Positions 44,199-52,259 of a stretch of 64,000 nt of DNA are shown in pieces. Each line of letters opens with the position of its first letter. Positions within the stretch are counted from its first letter, which is position 1. Below the pieces are notes generated by a model. The model made no database searches. It was not told the origin of the DNA and saw nothing but the letters and a program-made list of their open reading frames with translations. Position numbers and translations under genes: made by a program. The DNA comes from Planomicrobium soli (GTDB lineage: Bacteria > Bacillota > Bacilli > Bacillales_A > Planococcaceae): positions 1-64,000 of the forward strand of contig NZ_PYAT01000009.1 in assembly GCF_003014655.1 (NCBI RefSeq), read 5' to 3'.

Positions 44199-44894
44199 TT
44201 ACTTTTCTTCCAACGCAATTTCAACAGCTGCTTTTGCGTGGATCTCTGCCGTATCAAAAATAGGAACTGGCGAATCTTCCGGTTTGATCAACAATCCTAT
44301 TTCTGTACAGCCCAAAATTATTCCTTCGGCACCGTCTTCGACCAGTTTGTTGATGACCGCTTGATAATATTCTTTTGAAGGCTGACGGATTCTTCCTAAA
44401 CACAGCTCCTCAAAAATAATTTGATTGATCTGGTTCCTGTCCGCCTCCTCAGGTATTAAAACAGCTAACCCATTCTTTATTAGGCGTGATTTGTAAAATT
44501 CCATCTCCATCGTATATTTAGTTCCCAATAAGCCTACTGTGGCTAAATTTTCACTCTGAACCTTTTGCGCTGTTGCGTTCGCAATATGAATGACAGGAAC
44601 GGTAACGCCCTTCTCAAGTTCCTCAATTACCTTATGCATCGTGTTAGTGCACAAGACAATCAGTTCTGCACCCGCTTTTTCAAGTGCTCTGCCTGCTTCA
44701 GCCAGCAGATGTCCGGCTTCTGTCCATTTATCTTGCCGCTGCAAATATTCAATTTCTTCAAAATCCACGCTAAAAAGAACACACTTTGCAGAATGCAGCC
44801 CACCTAATTTCTGACGGACTTCTTCGTTTACAACCCGGTAATACTCAGCTGAAGACTCCCAGCTCATTCCGCCCAATAGGCCAATTGTTTTCAT
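44199..44894 (-). CDS. Aspartate/glutamate racemase family protein
   Basis: A 231-aa cofactor-independent racemase. The two catalytic cysteines are in IVLCTNTMHK and IILGCTEIGLL; the start GLLGGMSWESSAEYYR is typical for the YgeA/RacD subgroup. AAAGGCGGTG supports the ATG at 44894 over the in-frame GTG 12 bases upstream. The substrate (Asp, Glu or another amino acid) is undetermined. Confidence 0.92.
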   Translation of the reverse strand: MKTIGLLGGMSWESSAEYYRVVNEEVRQKLGGLHSAKCVLFSVDFEEIEYLQRQDKWTEAGHLLAEAGRALEKAGAELIVLCTNTMHKVIEELEKGVTVPVIHIANATAQKVQSENLATVGLLGTKYTMEMEFYKSRLIKNGLAVLIPEEADRNQINQIIFEELCLGRIRQPSKEYYQAVINKLVEDGAEGIILGCTEIGLLIKPEDSPVPIFDTAEIHAKAAVEIALEEK

Positions 44895-45070
44895 ATTGTG
44901 GAGCACCGCCTTTCTTTTTTCTGCTCTTAATAGTAGTTCTCCCTTCCCCTCTTCTCTCCTGCCTATCTATTCGATCAAACTGCTCGATTTCAGGAGGTAC
45001 CTTTATCAGCCCTTTAACTGCAAAAGAGTGGTATAATAGAGATATAACGATTTCTATTAGGAGGAATGAC

Positions 45071-45511
45071 ATGGCTACTGCACGAGAAATGAGTCTGGTA
45101 AATAAGGATTTTCTGGTAGAAGAACTTGGGCTGAAACAACAAGGAAACTCGACCGTCTTTACGAATGAAGATTGTTTTGTGTTATCCCCTTCGGTTCAGC
45201 AGTATGAAAAAGGCTTTGATATCAGCGAATTTAATTTGGCTAAATTTGATTCTGAACGCCAGCAAGGATTCTTGATCGTACGGTATATGGATACCTTTTT
45301 AATGGCAAAACTGGAAAGTTTCAAAGAAAAAATGATGCCTCCGGAGCTCTTGATTACAAAGAAAAACATAAAGCCGCACTGGAAGTTCACGGTTGCTGAA
45401 AATCCGGCATATCATATCGTCAATACGCAAAACAAAGAACTTCGCTATCGTTTGCAAGAACCGACAAAAAAACAAATCATTTCTTTTTTCAAGAAAAATG
45501 TAACGGACTGA
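45071..45511 (+). CDS. Hypothetical protein
   Basis: A 146-aa soluble basic protein. AGGAGG lies eight bases before the ATG at 45071, which sets the start. Features: CFVLSPSVQQYEKGFDISEFNL, ERQQGFLIVRYMDTFLMAKLE and a C-terminal Lys-rich segment PTKKQIISFFKKN. It is flanked by terminators on the 3' side and divergent from the racemase. I recognise no family. A compact mixed alpha/beta domain is likely. Confidence 0.75.
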   Translation: MATAREMSLVNKDFLVEELGLKQQGNSTVFTNEDCFVLSPSVQQYEKGFDISEFNLAKFDSERQQGFLIVRYMDTFLMAKLESFKEKMMPPELLITKKNIKPHWKFTVAENPAYHIVNTQNKELRYRLQEPTKKQIISFFKKNVTD

Positions 45512-45520
45512 AGAAAAAGG

Positions 45521-45553
45521 AAGCTATTTGCAGCTAAGCAAATGGCTTTTTAT
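45521..45553 (+). terminator. Terminator of the hypothetical gene at 45071
   Basis: AGCTATTTGC/GCAAATGGCT (with one G-U pair) is followed by TTTTTATTTTT. Confidence 0.85.
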
Positions 45554-45566
45554 TTTTATCTGCACA

Positions 45567-45602
45567 AAAAAGACAGCCTAAAGTAAACTTTAGGCTGTCT
45601 TT
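45567..45602. terminator. Bidirectional terminator before the ydjM-like gene end
   Basis: AAAGACAGCCTAAAGT/ACTTTAGGCTGTCTTT with A- and T-runs. Confidence 0.93.
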
Positions 45603-45612
45603 ATCTTTTGGT

Positions 45613-46086
45613 CTAAGAAATAAAAACACCATATCCAAAATACACCGTGAACAAGGACAGTACGGCAAATACAGCATATTCTGCCGATCCCCCAGTTGTA
45701 GCTGTAATTGGAAAACGTACGGTAACTTTAATTGGAAACAGCAATTTGATGCCATTTTTCGTTGCCATATCCAATAGTAAATGGCTGGCCATCCCTACTA
45801 ATATGCCTGCTGTAAATGCTTCATTCTGTACAAAGTTATTCATCAAAATAGCCATAAGCACCAAAAACAGCAGACTGTGCGTGAATGTGCGGTGTCCAAA
45901 AAGAGTATTGATCACTTTCGAGAGCATGGGCAGTGTACGGCCTATTTTACTGCCGCCGTGGCAAATATCAGGCAAAATGGCCCCAATAACGCCTGCCCCT
46001 ACTAAAATGAATGGATCGTAATTTGTAATTTGTGCGAAGGCCAAGCTTGCTGTAATACCGCCTACAATATGTGTTTTTCCTGTCAT
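45613..46086 (-). CDS. YdjM-like membrane protein (DUF457)
   Basis: A 157-aa protein with about four hydrophobic segments. It has the metal-dependent hydrolase-like motifs TGKTHIVGGITASLAF, GAILPDICHGGSKIGR and GHRTFTHSLLF, and ASHLLLDMATKNGIKLLFPI. These His/Asp positions define the YdjM/DUF457 family. GAAGGAG fixes the start at 46086. Function is unproven. Confidence 0.92.
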   Translation of the reverse strand: MTGKTHIVGGITASLAFAQITNYDPFILVGAGVIGAILPDICHGGSKIGRTLPMLSKVINTLFGHRTFTHSLLFLVLMAILMNNFVQNEAFTAGILVGMASHLLLDMATKNGIKLLFPIKVTVRFPITATTGGSAEYAVFAVLSLFTVYFGYGVFIS

Positions 46087-46211
46087 GCTTTTCTCCTTCT
46101 GCTTTCTTGTAAAGGCGTGAGGCGCCTTCACTTTTCTTTCAAGTCTCTATTTAATTATACTAATTTCGGGTATGGTGAAGATAGAGATATTTAGTAAAAG
46201 GAGTCGTTTTC

Positions 46212-46841
46212 ATGGGAATTCATACATTTTTTACATCGTTGAACGATTTGGAGCGGATTATCCGCGCCCCCGGAAGATTTAAGTTTGAAGAACATAATGT
46301 CGCAGCGCATTCTTGGAAAGTGAGCCAGTACGCGATGTTGTTTGCGACAATTGAGGAACGCGCAGGACAAACGATCAATTGGAAATCGCTTTATGAAAAA
46401 ACCATCAATCACGATTTTGCTGAAGTTTTTATCGGCGATATTAAAACACCAGTCAAACATTCTTCTCCTGAATTGAAGGAAATGATTGCAAAAGTGGAAG
46501 AAGGAATGATGGAAAAGTTCATTTTGACAGAAATCCCTGAGGAGTTCCAAGAAGTTTTCTTTGACCGCATGAAAGAAGGAAAAGACGATACGGTTGAAGG
46601 ACGGCTTTTGGAGCTGGCTGACAAGCTTGACCAGTTTTACGAGTCGTTCGCTGAGTTGAAACGCGGAAATTCCGATCCGGAATTCGCCAAAATGTACCGC
46701 ATCGCCTTGACGAAATTGCTTAATATTCCACTGAAAGCAAGTGTTGACTACTTCAAAAATGTGATGTTACATGATGTGATGAGTGAAGAAACTGCAATCG
46801 ATGTACAGGAAATCACACGTCAAGTATTAGGGGACAAATAA
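46212..46841 (+). CDS. HD-domain 5'-deoxynucleotidase YfbR-like
   Basis: A 209-aa HD phosphohydrolase: EEHNVAAHSWKVSQYAMLF (His), INHDFAEVFIGDIKTPVKH (His-Asp), and ELADKLDQFYESFAELK (Asp). The E. coli member dephosphorylates deoxyribonucleoside 5'-monophosphates. AAAAGGAGTCG precedes the ATG. Single-gene unit. Confidence 0.92.
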   Translation: MGIHTFFTSLNDLERIIRAPGRFKFEEHNVAAHSWKVSQYAMLFATIEERAGQTINWKSLYEKTINHDFAEVFIGDIKTPVKHSSPELKEMIAKVEEGMMEKFILTEIPEEFQEVFFDRMKEGKDDTVEGRLLELADKLDQFYESFAELKRGNSDPEFAKMYRIALTKLLNIPLKASVDYFKNVMLHDVMSEETAIDVQEITRQVLGDK

Positions 46842-46913
46842 AGCCATCTCTTTCACCACAGACTGCTTTCCTGAAATTTCGGTTAGGTAACCAGCATATA
46901 TAGGTTGGCTTCT

Positions 46914-47055
46914 GCTGACACCAGTTTCACTTTGTCCCGCTTCAACGCCCAGTATGGCTCCCGCTTTCGCCGGGAGGCCACTGGCCCTAAAAGCCCGATT
47001 GGTTCAACTAGCTGCCAGCGGGTTAAGACATTCCCGCTGACCGCAGTTTCACTTT
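46914..47055. repeat. Intergenic element bounded by near-direct repeats
   Basis: Two 20-mers, GCTGACACCAGTTTCACTTT (46914-46933) and GCTGACCGCAGTTTCACTTT (47036-47055), differ at two positions and enclose about 100 GC-rich bases. The interior has a hairpin CTCCCG/CGGGAG (46969-46988 region). No ORF is present. The interval 46842-47095 holds nothing else I can identify apart from the promoter of the next gene. Confidence 0.5.
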
Positions 47056-47104
47056 ACCTTAAAATTATGGTAATCTTAGTGTTATAAAATTTCTCGGAGG
47101 TGAA

Positions 47105-47120
47105 TCCCTTATTTAAGGGA
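47105..47120 (+). promoter_or_regulatory. Hairpin in the ribosome-binding region of the CNNM-like gene
   Basis: TCCCTTATTTAAGGGA is a 7-bp inverted repeat sited between an upstream GGAGGTGA (47096-47103) and the TTG start. The right arm holds AAGGGA, the only well-spaced Shine-Dalgarno for that TTG, so folding would hide it. Confidence 0.45.
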
Positions 47121-47125
47121 ATTTA

Positions 47126-48439
47126 TTGGACCCCATACTTTTAGTGAATTTAGCTTTACTCGTTTTATTGATCGCGTTAACTGCGTTTTTCGTCGGCGCC
47201 GAATTTGCCGTCGTCAAAGTCCGTATATCGCGCATCGAGCAACTGATTGAAGAAGGCAACAAAAAAGCTGTACTGGTAAAAAAAGTCGTCAGTGACTTGG
47301 ATTATTACTTGTCTGCTTGTCAGCTCGGCATTACCGTCACCGCCCTCGGGCTCGGGTGGCTTGGAGAACCGACTGTTGAACGGTTGCTGCATCCGTTGTT
47401 TCATGCAATCGGAGTTCCCGATTCTATTTCAATTATCGTCTCGTTCATTTTCGCCTTTTCTCTTGTGACTTTCTTGCACGTAGTCCTTGGCGAACTTGCG
47501 CCAAAATCACTGGCTCTTCAGTTTGCCGAACGTATGACTTTGTTCTTGTCGCCGCCCCTTTATTGGTTCGGCAAGATAATGTCTCCGTTCATCTTCCTGT
47601 TGAACGGATCTGCCCGTGTTTTCTTGCGCCTGTTCGGTGTACAGAATACACAAGAAGAACAGGCCCATTCCGAAGACGAATTGAAAATCATCATGGCGCA
47701 AAGTTTCCAAAGCGGTGAAATCAATCAAACCGAATTGTCTTATATGCAAAACATTTTCGCTTTCGATGAGCGGAGCGCAAAAGACGTTATGGTTCCCCGT
47801 ACTCAGATGATAGCAATTGCGGACGGTTTAAATACTGAAGAATTGCTTGCTGAAATTCGCGAACATCAGTTTACGCGCTATCCGATTGCCAAAGAAGGCA
47901 ATAAGGACGATTTGATTGGATTTATCAACGCAAAAGAGATTTTGACGCATTATGCGTTGACTGGACAAATCAATTTGTCCGAGTTCATTCACGATCTGCC
48001 GTATTTTCACGAAACAACGCCACTTCAAACGGCACTTGTGAAAATGCAAAAAGACCGTACGCACATTGCTTTGGTCATCGATGAATATGGCGGGACATCG
48101 GGCATTATCACCATGGAAGACATTTTGGAAGAAATCGTCGGTGAAATCCGTGATGAATTTGACGAAGAAGAAGAAGCTGAAATTATAAAAGAAAGTGATA
48201 CTCGTTATCTCTTAAACGGTCGTGTCCTCTTGAAAGATTTAGAAGAACGGTTTAACATCGAGTTCGAAGACAGCGATGATATCGACACGATTGCCGGTTG
48301 GATTCAGCATCAGCTCATTGAAGCTGAGTTTGGCAGTACGTTTGAAAAAGGAAAATACCGATGGTCCATTATTGAAATGGAAAACCATCACATTCTGAAA
48401 GTTGCTATGGAAGTCTTGCCAGAAGCGCTTGAACAATAA
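47126..48439 (+). CDS. CNNM/CorC-type membrane protein (hemolysin-like family)
   Basis: A 437-aa protein. The N-terminal DUF21 membrane domain (about 1-190) contains [41 protein letters not shown] and [16 protein letters not shown]. Two CBS domains follow ([14 protein letters not shown] to [31 protein letters not shown]), then a CorC_HlyC domain ([12 protein letters not shown]). Homologues are linked to Mg2+ or Co2+ export. The start is TTG, with AAGGGA five bases upstream and a stronger GGAGGTGA too far away; a hairpin lies between them. Confidence 0.92.
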   Translation: MDPILLVNLALLVLLIALTAFFVGAEFAVVKVRISRIEQLIEEGNKKAVLVKKVVSDLDYYLSACQLGITVTALGLGWLGEPTVERLLHPLFHAIGVPDSISIIVSFIFAFSLVTFLHVVLGELAPKSLALQFAERMTLFLSPPLYWFGKIMSPFIFLLNGSARVFLRLFGVQNTQEEQAHSEDELKIIMAQSFQSGEINQTELSYMQNIFAFDERSAKDVMVPRTQMIAIADGLNTEELLAEIREHQFTRYPIAKEGNKDDLIGFINAKEILTHYALTGQINLSEFIHDLPYFHETTPLQTALVKMQKDRTHIALVIDEYGGTSGIITMEDILEEIVGEIRDEFDEEEEAEIIKESDTRYLLNGRVLLKDLEERFNIEFEDSDDIDTIAGWIQHQLIEAEFGSTFEKGKYRWSIIEMENHHILKVAMEVLPEALEQ

Positions 48440-48440
48440 A

Positions 48441-48476
48441 AGAAGGGGCCAAAAACTTGGGCCCTTCTTTTTTTTG
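48441..48476 (+). terminator. Terminator of the CNNM-like gene
   Basis: AAGAAGGGGCC/GGGCCCTTCTT followed by eight T. Confidence 0.92.
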
Positions 48477-48500
48477 TTGACCCATTCTCTTTCCTTCTTT

Positions 48501-48526
48501 AGAATAAGAACAAGTGTTCTTATTCT
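48501..48526. promoter_or_regulatory. LexA-like palindrome before yolD
   Basis: A perfect palindrome with 11-base arms (AGAATAAGAAC / GTTCTTATTCT) around AAGT. Its core GAACAAGTGTTC fits the Bacillus SOS box core GAAC-RNRY-GTTC exactly. It lies 20 bases before the YolD start, so it would overlap the promoter or transcription start. Confidence 0.75.
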
Positions 48527-48545
48527 TGAAAGGGAGGTGCGCCTA

Positions 48546-48905
48546 ATGAAGAGAAACAAGCACATGATTGTAAAAGGCCAAATCAAAGACCGAGGCCAAA
48601 TCAAATGGACCGCAATGATGCTCACCGAGCACGTCCAATTGTTAAGAGAACTAAAAAAAGAGGACCGCTATAACGATAAGCCAATTTTAGACGATTTCGA
48701 TTTAGAAACTATTCATGAAGAAATCCATTTGGCTTATATGCGGCAATGTGAAATCGAACTTTGCCTCTGGCAAAATGAAAACCGCAAGATGACTGGACGG
48801 ATTAGCGCCATCAATCCAAACAAAAAAACACTTTGCTTATTACAAGCGGACCAGGGAAAAATCATTCCTTTCGCCGACATTATCGGCGCAAAAACATTGG
48901 AATAA
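48546..48905 (+). CDS. YolD-like protein
   Basis: A 119-aa protein of the YolD family: RGQIKWTAMMLTEHVQLLRELKKE is the characteristic N-terminal stretch and GRISAINPNKKTLCLLQADQGKIIPFADIIGA the C-terminal part. YolD-like genes usually sit next to a Y-family polymerase gene (uvrX/polY) under LexA control. Here no polymerase gene follows, but the LexA-like palindrome is kept. AGGGAGGTG precedes the ATG. A role in SOS translesion synthesis, or its control, is inferred. Confidence 0.9.
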   Translation: MKRNKHMIVKGQIKDRGQIKWTAMMLTEHVQLLRELKKEDRYNDKPILDDFDLETIHEEIHLAYMRQCEIELCLWQNENRKMTGRISAINPNKKTLCLLQADQGKIIPFADIIGAKTLE

Positions 48906-48908
48906 GGA

Positions 48909-48955
48909 CCAGCAAAAGCCAGCATGAAATAGACTTCATGCTGGCTTTTGCGTTT
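48909..48955 (+). terminator. Terminator of yolD
   Basis: AAAAGCCAGCATGAA/TTCATGCTGGCTTTT with loop ATAGAC, then GCGTTTT. Confidence 0.93.
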
Positions 48956-49022
48956 TAAGGATTAATTTCCCTTCCATTTGGGCATATATAGAATAACTAT
49001 ACGAAACATTGGAGGTTACAAT

Positions 49023-49865
49023 ATGGCAAAACAACAATCTATGACGAAAGACCTTATGGCCGAAATCAAAAACGATCACGCCACAACGCTTGCTGCAGCA
49101 CAGGCCTATTATTATTTATTAGCTATCGTGCCTTTATTGATCTTGTTGCTTTCCATTCTGCCTTACTTGCAAATCGATCCACAGCGGGCAGTTGATTTCA
49201 TCGGCACAATCCTTCCCGGGGAAATGGCCACCACTTTCCAGGACACCATTGTCAGTGTGGTGACGACACCACGTGGCGGTTTGTTGACTTTTGGTATTCT
49301 CGGTACACTCTGGTCAGCTTCAAATGCCATGACTGCATTTATTGAAGCTATCAACCAGGCATATGATGTAGAAGAAACACGCTCGTTCATCAAATTGAAG
49401 CTTGTAGCGATTGTCTTGACTCTTTTTATGTTAGTCGCGGTTATCGTAGCACTTATCTTGCCAATTTTTGGTGGAGCAATCATCGATATGGTCACTCAAT
49501 TTTTAAGATTGCCGCCATCAACAGAAATTCTATTCCAAGTGCTTCGCTGGGTGATTTCCATTGCAGTAATGAGTGTTGTGCTTGCTTTCTTGTACAAATT
49601 TGCCCCAAACAAGCAATTTCCATTTAAAGAAGTTATCATCGGTGCCGTTATTGCCACTGTTTTATGGCAAGTCGTTTCGCTTGGTTTTTCATTCTATGTA
49701 TCAAACTTCAGCAGCTACTCCAACACGTATGGCAGTCTTGGAGGACTCATCGTATTGATGCTTTGGTTCTTCCTTACTGGGCTGATTCTCGTTATCGGCG
49801 GTGAAATAAACGCCTTGCGTCACAGACGGAAAAACGTTAAAAACTCTCCTGCAAAAGTTCAATAA
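49023..49865 (+). CDS. YihY/BrkB-family membrane protein
   Basis: A 280-aa protein with six hydrophobic segments. Family motifs: AAAQAYYYLLAIVPLLILLLS, LGTLWSASNAMTAFIEAINQAY, YKFAPNKQFPFKEVIIGAV and SNTYGSLGGLIVLMLWFFLTG. TTGGAGG fixes the start at 49023. The family is sometimes named ribonuclease BN or virulence factor, but no enzymatic role is supported. Confidence 0.94.
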   Translation: MAKQQSMTKDLMAEIKNDHATTLAAAQAYYYLLAIVPLLILLLSILPYLQIDPQRAVDFIGTILPGEMATTFQDTIVSVVTTPRGGLLTFGILGTLWSASNAMTAFIEAINQAYDVEETRSFIKLKLVAIVLTLFMLVAVIVALILPIFGGAIIDMVTQFLRLPPSTEILFQVLRWVISIAVMSVVLAFLYKFAPNKQFPFKEVIIGAVIATVLWQVVSLGFSFYVSNFSSYSNTYGSLGGLIVLMLWFFLTGLILVIGGEINALRHRRKNVKNSPAKVQ

Positions 49866-49869
49866 TAAA

Positions 49870-49916
49870 TAGCAGAGCCCCTTCAACGAGTCTTGCTCGC
49901 AGAAGGGGCTCTTTTT
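49870..49916. terminator. Bidirectional terminator, yihY / methyltransferase
   Basis: AGAGCCCCTTC...GAAGGGGCTCT with an inner CGAG/CTCG pair and T-run. Confidence 0.9.
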
Positions 49917-50694
49917 ATGCATCTTCTTTTGTACACATAACCATCCATTCATCAATAACGAAACTTTGAACGCTATGCCCTTCAACGTTCAATGAAAAAT
50001 AGTTTGCTGTTTCCTGGTCAGCTGCCAGTAAATGCTCGGTCACTTGTTCAATCTGCTCTTCGCTTTCGGTAGTGCGGGCAACCCAGACAGGATATTGGAA
50101 TGTTTTCTTCCGGTCTAGCACTTGGGTTTCCACCAGGCCATATTGGCGAAAAAGGCTGCTCCATTCCAGTTTGCTCAGACAGCGGACATGGCTGTTATCA
50201 CGCAATTTTTCTGTTTTGTTCATGAATTCGGCAAGTTTGGGATCTTCCGGCGCAACATTGTCGATTAGGATGAATTTGCCGCCGGGTTTTAACACTCTTG
50301 CCGCCTCTTGAACGAATTTCTCGGGGTTTGGAAAATGATGCGGAGCTATTCGGCAAATAACTGCGTCAAATCGATTTTTTAAAAAAGGCAAAGCTTCGGC
50401 ATCGGCAATTACGTATGATATATTCTCGAACAGCGTATCCAAGAAGTTCGCTGTGTTTTCCAGCATTTTCTCTGTCAAATCCGTTGAAAAGACGCTTTTC
50501 ACATGAGGAGCAAGCGCTTTTGACACATGCCCGCCGCCTGTTGCAATGTCCAATACGGTCCATGTGTTTTGGGGCTCCAGCCATTCCGCGAGCAAAGGAA
50601 GATCATCCCCCTTTGCATGAAGATCGCTTGTTATGTATTTATCGGCGTTTTTACCGAAAACCTCTTTTACTTTTTCCTTTATTGACTCTTCCAT
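49915..50694 (-). CDS. Class I SAM-dependent methyltransferase
   Basis: A 259-aa protein. The SAM motif I is VLDIATGGGHVSKALAPH, followed by DAEALPFLKNRFDAVICRIAPHHF and LKPGGKFILIDNVAPEDP, as in UbiE/COQ5-like enzymes. GGGAG supports the ATG at 50694, since the upstream ATG sits on its own Shine-Dalgarno. It lies 27 bases downstream of the dipeptidase gene and is likely cotranscribed with it. The acceptor is unknown. Confidence 0.9.
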   Translation of the reverse strand: MEESIKEKVKEVFGKNADKYITSDLHAKGDDLPLLAEWLEPQNTWTVLDIATGGGHVSKALAPHVKSVFSTDLTEKMLENTANFLDTLFENISYVIADAEALPFLKNRFDAVICRIAPHHFPNPEKFVQEAARVLKPGGKFILIDNVAPEDPKLAEFMNKTEKLRDNSHVRCLSKLEWSSLFRQYGLVETQVLDRKKTFQYPVWVARTTESEEQIEQVTEHLLAADQETANYFSLNVEGHSVQSFVIDEWMVMCTKEDA

Positions 50695-50721
50695 CAATCT
50701 ATCCGCTCCCATCCTTTTTGA

Positions 50722-51687
50722 TTATTTGGCAACCACGATGCCCGGTCGGTGTTCTAAAAAGTTACGGTAAGCAAAGCCTTCTACTTCCGTTTCTGTATAA
50801 TGCTTTTGCAATTCAGTGATTAAATTTTGGAATTTTGAGGCGTTTTCCAGCTCCTTGATATGAGCGGAGATGCCGTCAAAGTCCGATCCGATGCCGATAT
50901 GCTTAACTCCCCCAAGCGAGCAAATATGGTCGACGTGTTTGACCAAATCCGGTATCGTCACGTTTGATGTGTCTTTTTTGATAAAATCCAAACAAAAGAC
51001 CACATCAATCAAGCCGTTTTTCGCAATCATCGCCTCGATCTGCCCATCATATAGATTACGGGGATGGTCGCACAATGCCCGTGCATTGGAATGGCTGGCA
51101 ATCGGGTAATCGGCAAGCTCCATCACATCCCAGAAACCCTTTTCGGACAAATGGGAAACGTCAGTGAAGATCCGGTGTTCGTTATTCAAACCGACCACTT
51201 CTTTGCCTAGCAGCGTCAAGCCGCCCCCACGCGGTTCCCCCGCCCCATCAGCGCATAAATTAGCGTTATTCCAGGTCAATCCGATTGATAGAACCCCCAT
51301 GCGGTACAGATGTCGAAGCTTTGCCAAATCATTGCCGAAAGCATCCGCTCCCTCAAGCGTCAGAACGGCTCCAATTTCCTCTTCTTTCAAGGCGTCGATA
51401 TCTTCCCATTTCCGGATATGTTTCATGACAGGGTTTTTGCCGATCACTTGTGTATAGAACAAATCGACCTGCTCAAGCGCATGCTGCCACTTTTCATCAG
51501 CCGGTATATCCGGATAAACAAAAATGGCGAAAAACTGTACTTTCACCTTGCCTTGTTGCAGACGTTGAAAGTTGGCATCAAGTTTGTCAGAATCTATGTA
51601 TTTTAATGGGCTTTCCTGAAACATGAACTTTCTATTTGTGAGCTGCAGTTTCAGCAGTGCATCGCAATGCGTGTCAATGATTTTCAA
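50722..51687 (-). CDS. Membrane-dipeptidase-family (M19) dipeptidase
   Basis: A 321-aa zinc dipeptidase related to renal dipeptidase. Metal ligands lie in IDTHCDALLK, LTLEGADAF, DVSHLSEKGFWDV, ASHSNARALCDHPRN and IGIGSDFDGI. No signal peptide, so cytoplasmic. TTG start after AGAGGAGGGG. It hydrolyses dipeptides, often with D-residues at the C-terminal position in this family. Confidence 0.93.
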   Translation of the reverse strand: MKIIDTHCDALLKLQLTNRKFMFQESPLKYIDSDKLDANFQRLQQGKVKVQFFAIFVYPDIPADEKWQHALEQVDLFYTQVIGKNPVMKHIRKWEDIDALKEEEIGAVLTLEGADAFGNDLAKLRHLYRMGVLSIGLTWNNANLCADGAGEPRGGGLTLLGKEVVGLNNEHRIFTDVSHLSEKGFWDVMELADYPIASHSNARALCDHPRNLYDGQIEAMIAKNGLIDVVFCLDFIKKDTSNVTIPDLVKHVDHICSLGGVKHIGIGSDFDGISAHIKELENASKFQNLITELQKHYTETEVEGFAYRNFLEHRPGIVVAK

Positions 51688-51815
51688 TAGACCCCTCCTC
51701 TTTCAGAATCCTGTGATAGCGCCTTTAAGATTTTACAAAGGTCGAATATATTAAACATACAGAATTTACCGACTAATTACCAGAGCCATTTTATCCCTTT
51801 AAATATCACACTATA

Positions 51816-51846
51816 AAAAATACCGGATGCACTCCGCATCCGGCAT
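51816..51846 (-). terminator. Terminator of the 89-aa gene
   Basis: Minus strand: ATGCCGGATGC/GCATCCGGTAT followed by TTTTTTAT. Confidence 0.9.
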
Positions 51847-51856
51847 TCTCCTTCTA

Positions 51857-52126
51857 TTACATTTCCCATTGCAGATCAGTCGAATAAGCCAGCCGTTCAC
51901 CGATGAAAACACGGCAATCTGTTTTCAGCAAATTGCAACCGATTGACACTTTGATGTCTTCATCTTCGCCTTCATCATTTTTCACTTTTCCAAACATCCG
52001 GGAACTAAGATGAATCCCCACTAACTCGTCTTGCAGCACACCATCCACATAGAGCCGGCTGCCCGTTAAACGATTCTCAATCTGTATACTATGCGACCCA
52101 TACTTCAACTTCCAAACGTCCTTCAT
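51857..52126 (-). CDS. Hypothetical beta-rich small protein
   Basis: An 89-aa protein whose pattern (SIQIENRLTGSRLYVDGVLQDE, IKVSIGCNLLKTDCRVFIGE) suggests an all-beta domain with an acidic loop DEGEDED. GGGAGG lies seven bases before the ATG. It is a single gene between terminators. I recognise no family. Confidence 0.75.
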   Translation of the reverse strand: MKDVWKLKYGSHSIQIENRLTGSRLYVDGVLQDELVGIHLSSRMFGKVKNDEGEDEDIKVSIGCNLLKTDCRVFIGERLAYSTDLQWEM

Positions 52127-52221
52127 ATTGTCGCCTCCCGCACTGTTCTTTACTGACAGTATAGCAGAACCGACTTAATATACCGGCACGATTTAGCTGC
52201 TTTCTAATGCCTCCTGCAAAA

Positions 52222-52256
52222 AAAGCACTGTGTTTTCCACAGTGCTTCGCGTTTTC
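52222..52256 (-). terminator. Terminator of the rbs operon
   Basis: AAGCACTGTG/CACAGTGCTT with a TTTTC loop and a T-run on the minus strand, directly after rbsB. Confidence 0.92.
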
Positions 52257-52259
52257 TAC

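Noticed and set aside
44786-45070. Long 5' extension of the hypothetical gene at 45071.
   Set aside because: The AGGAGG just before 45071 and overlap with the racemase gene show the true start is downstream.
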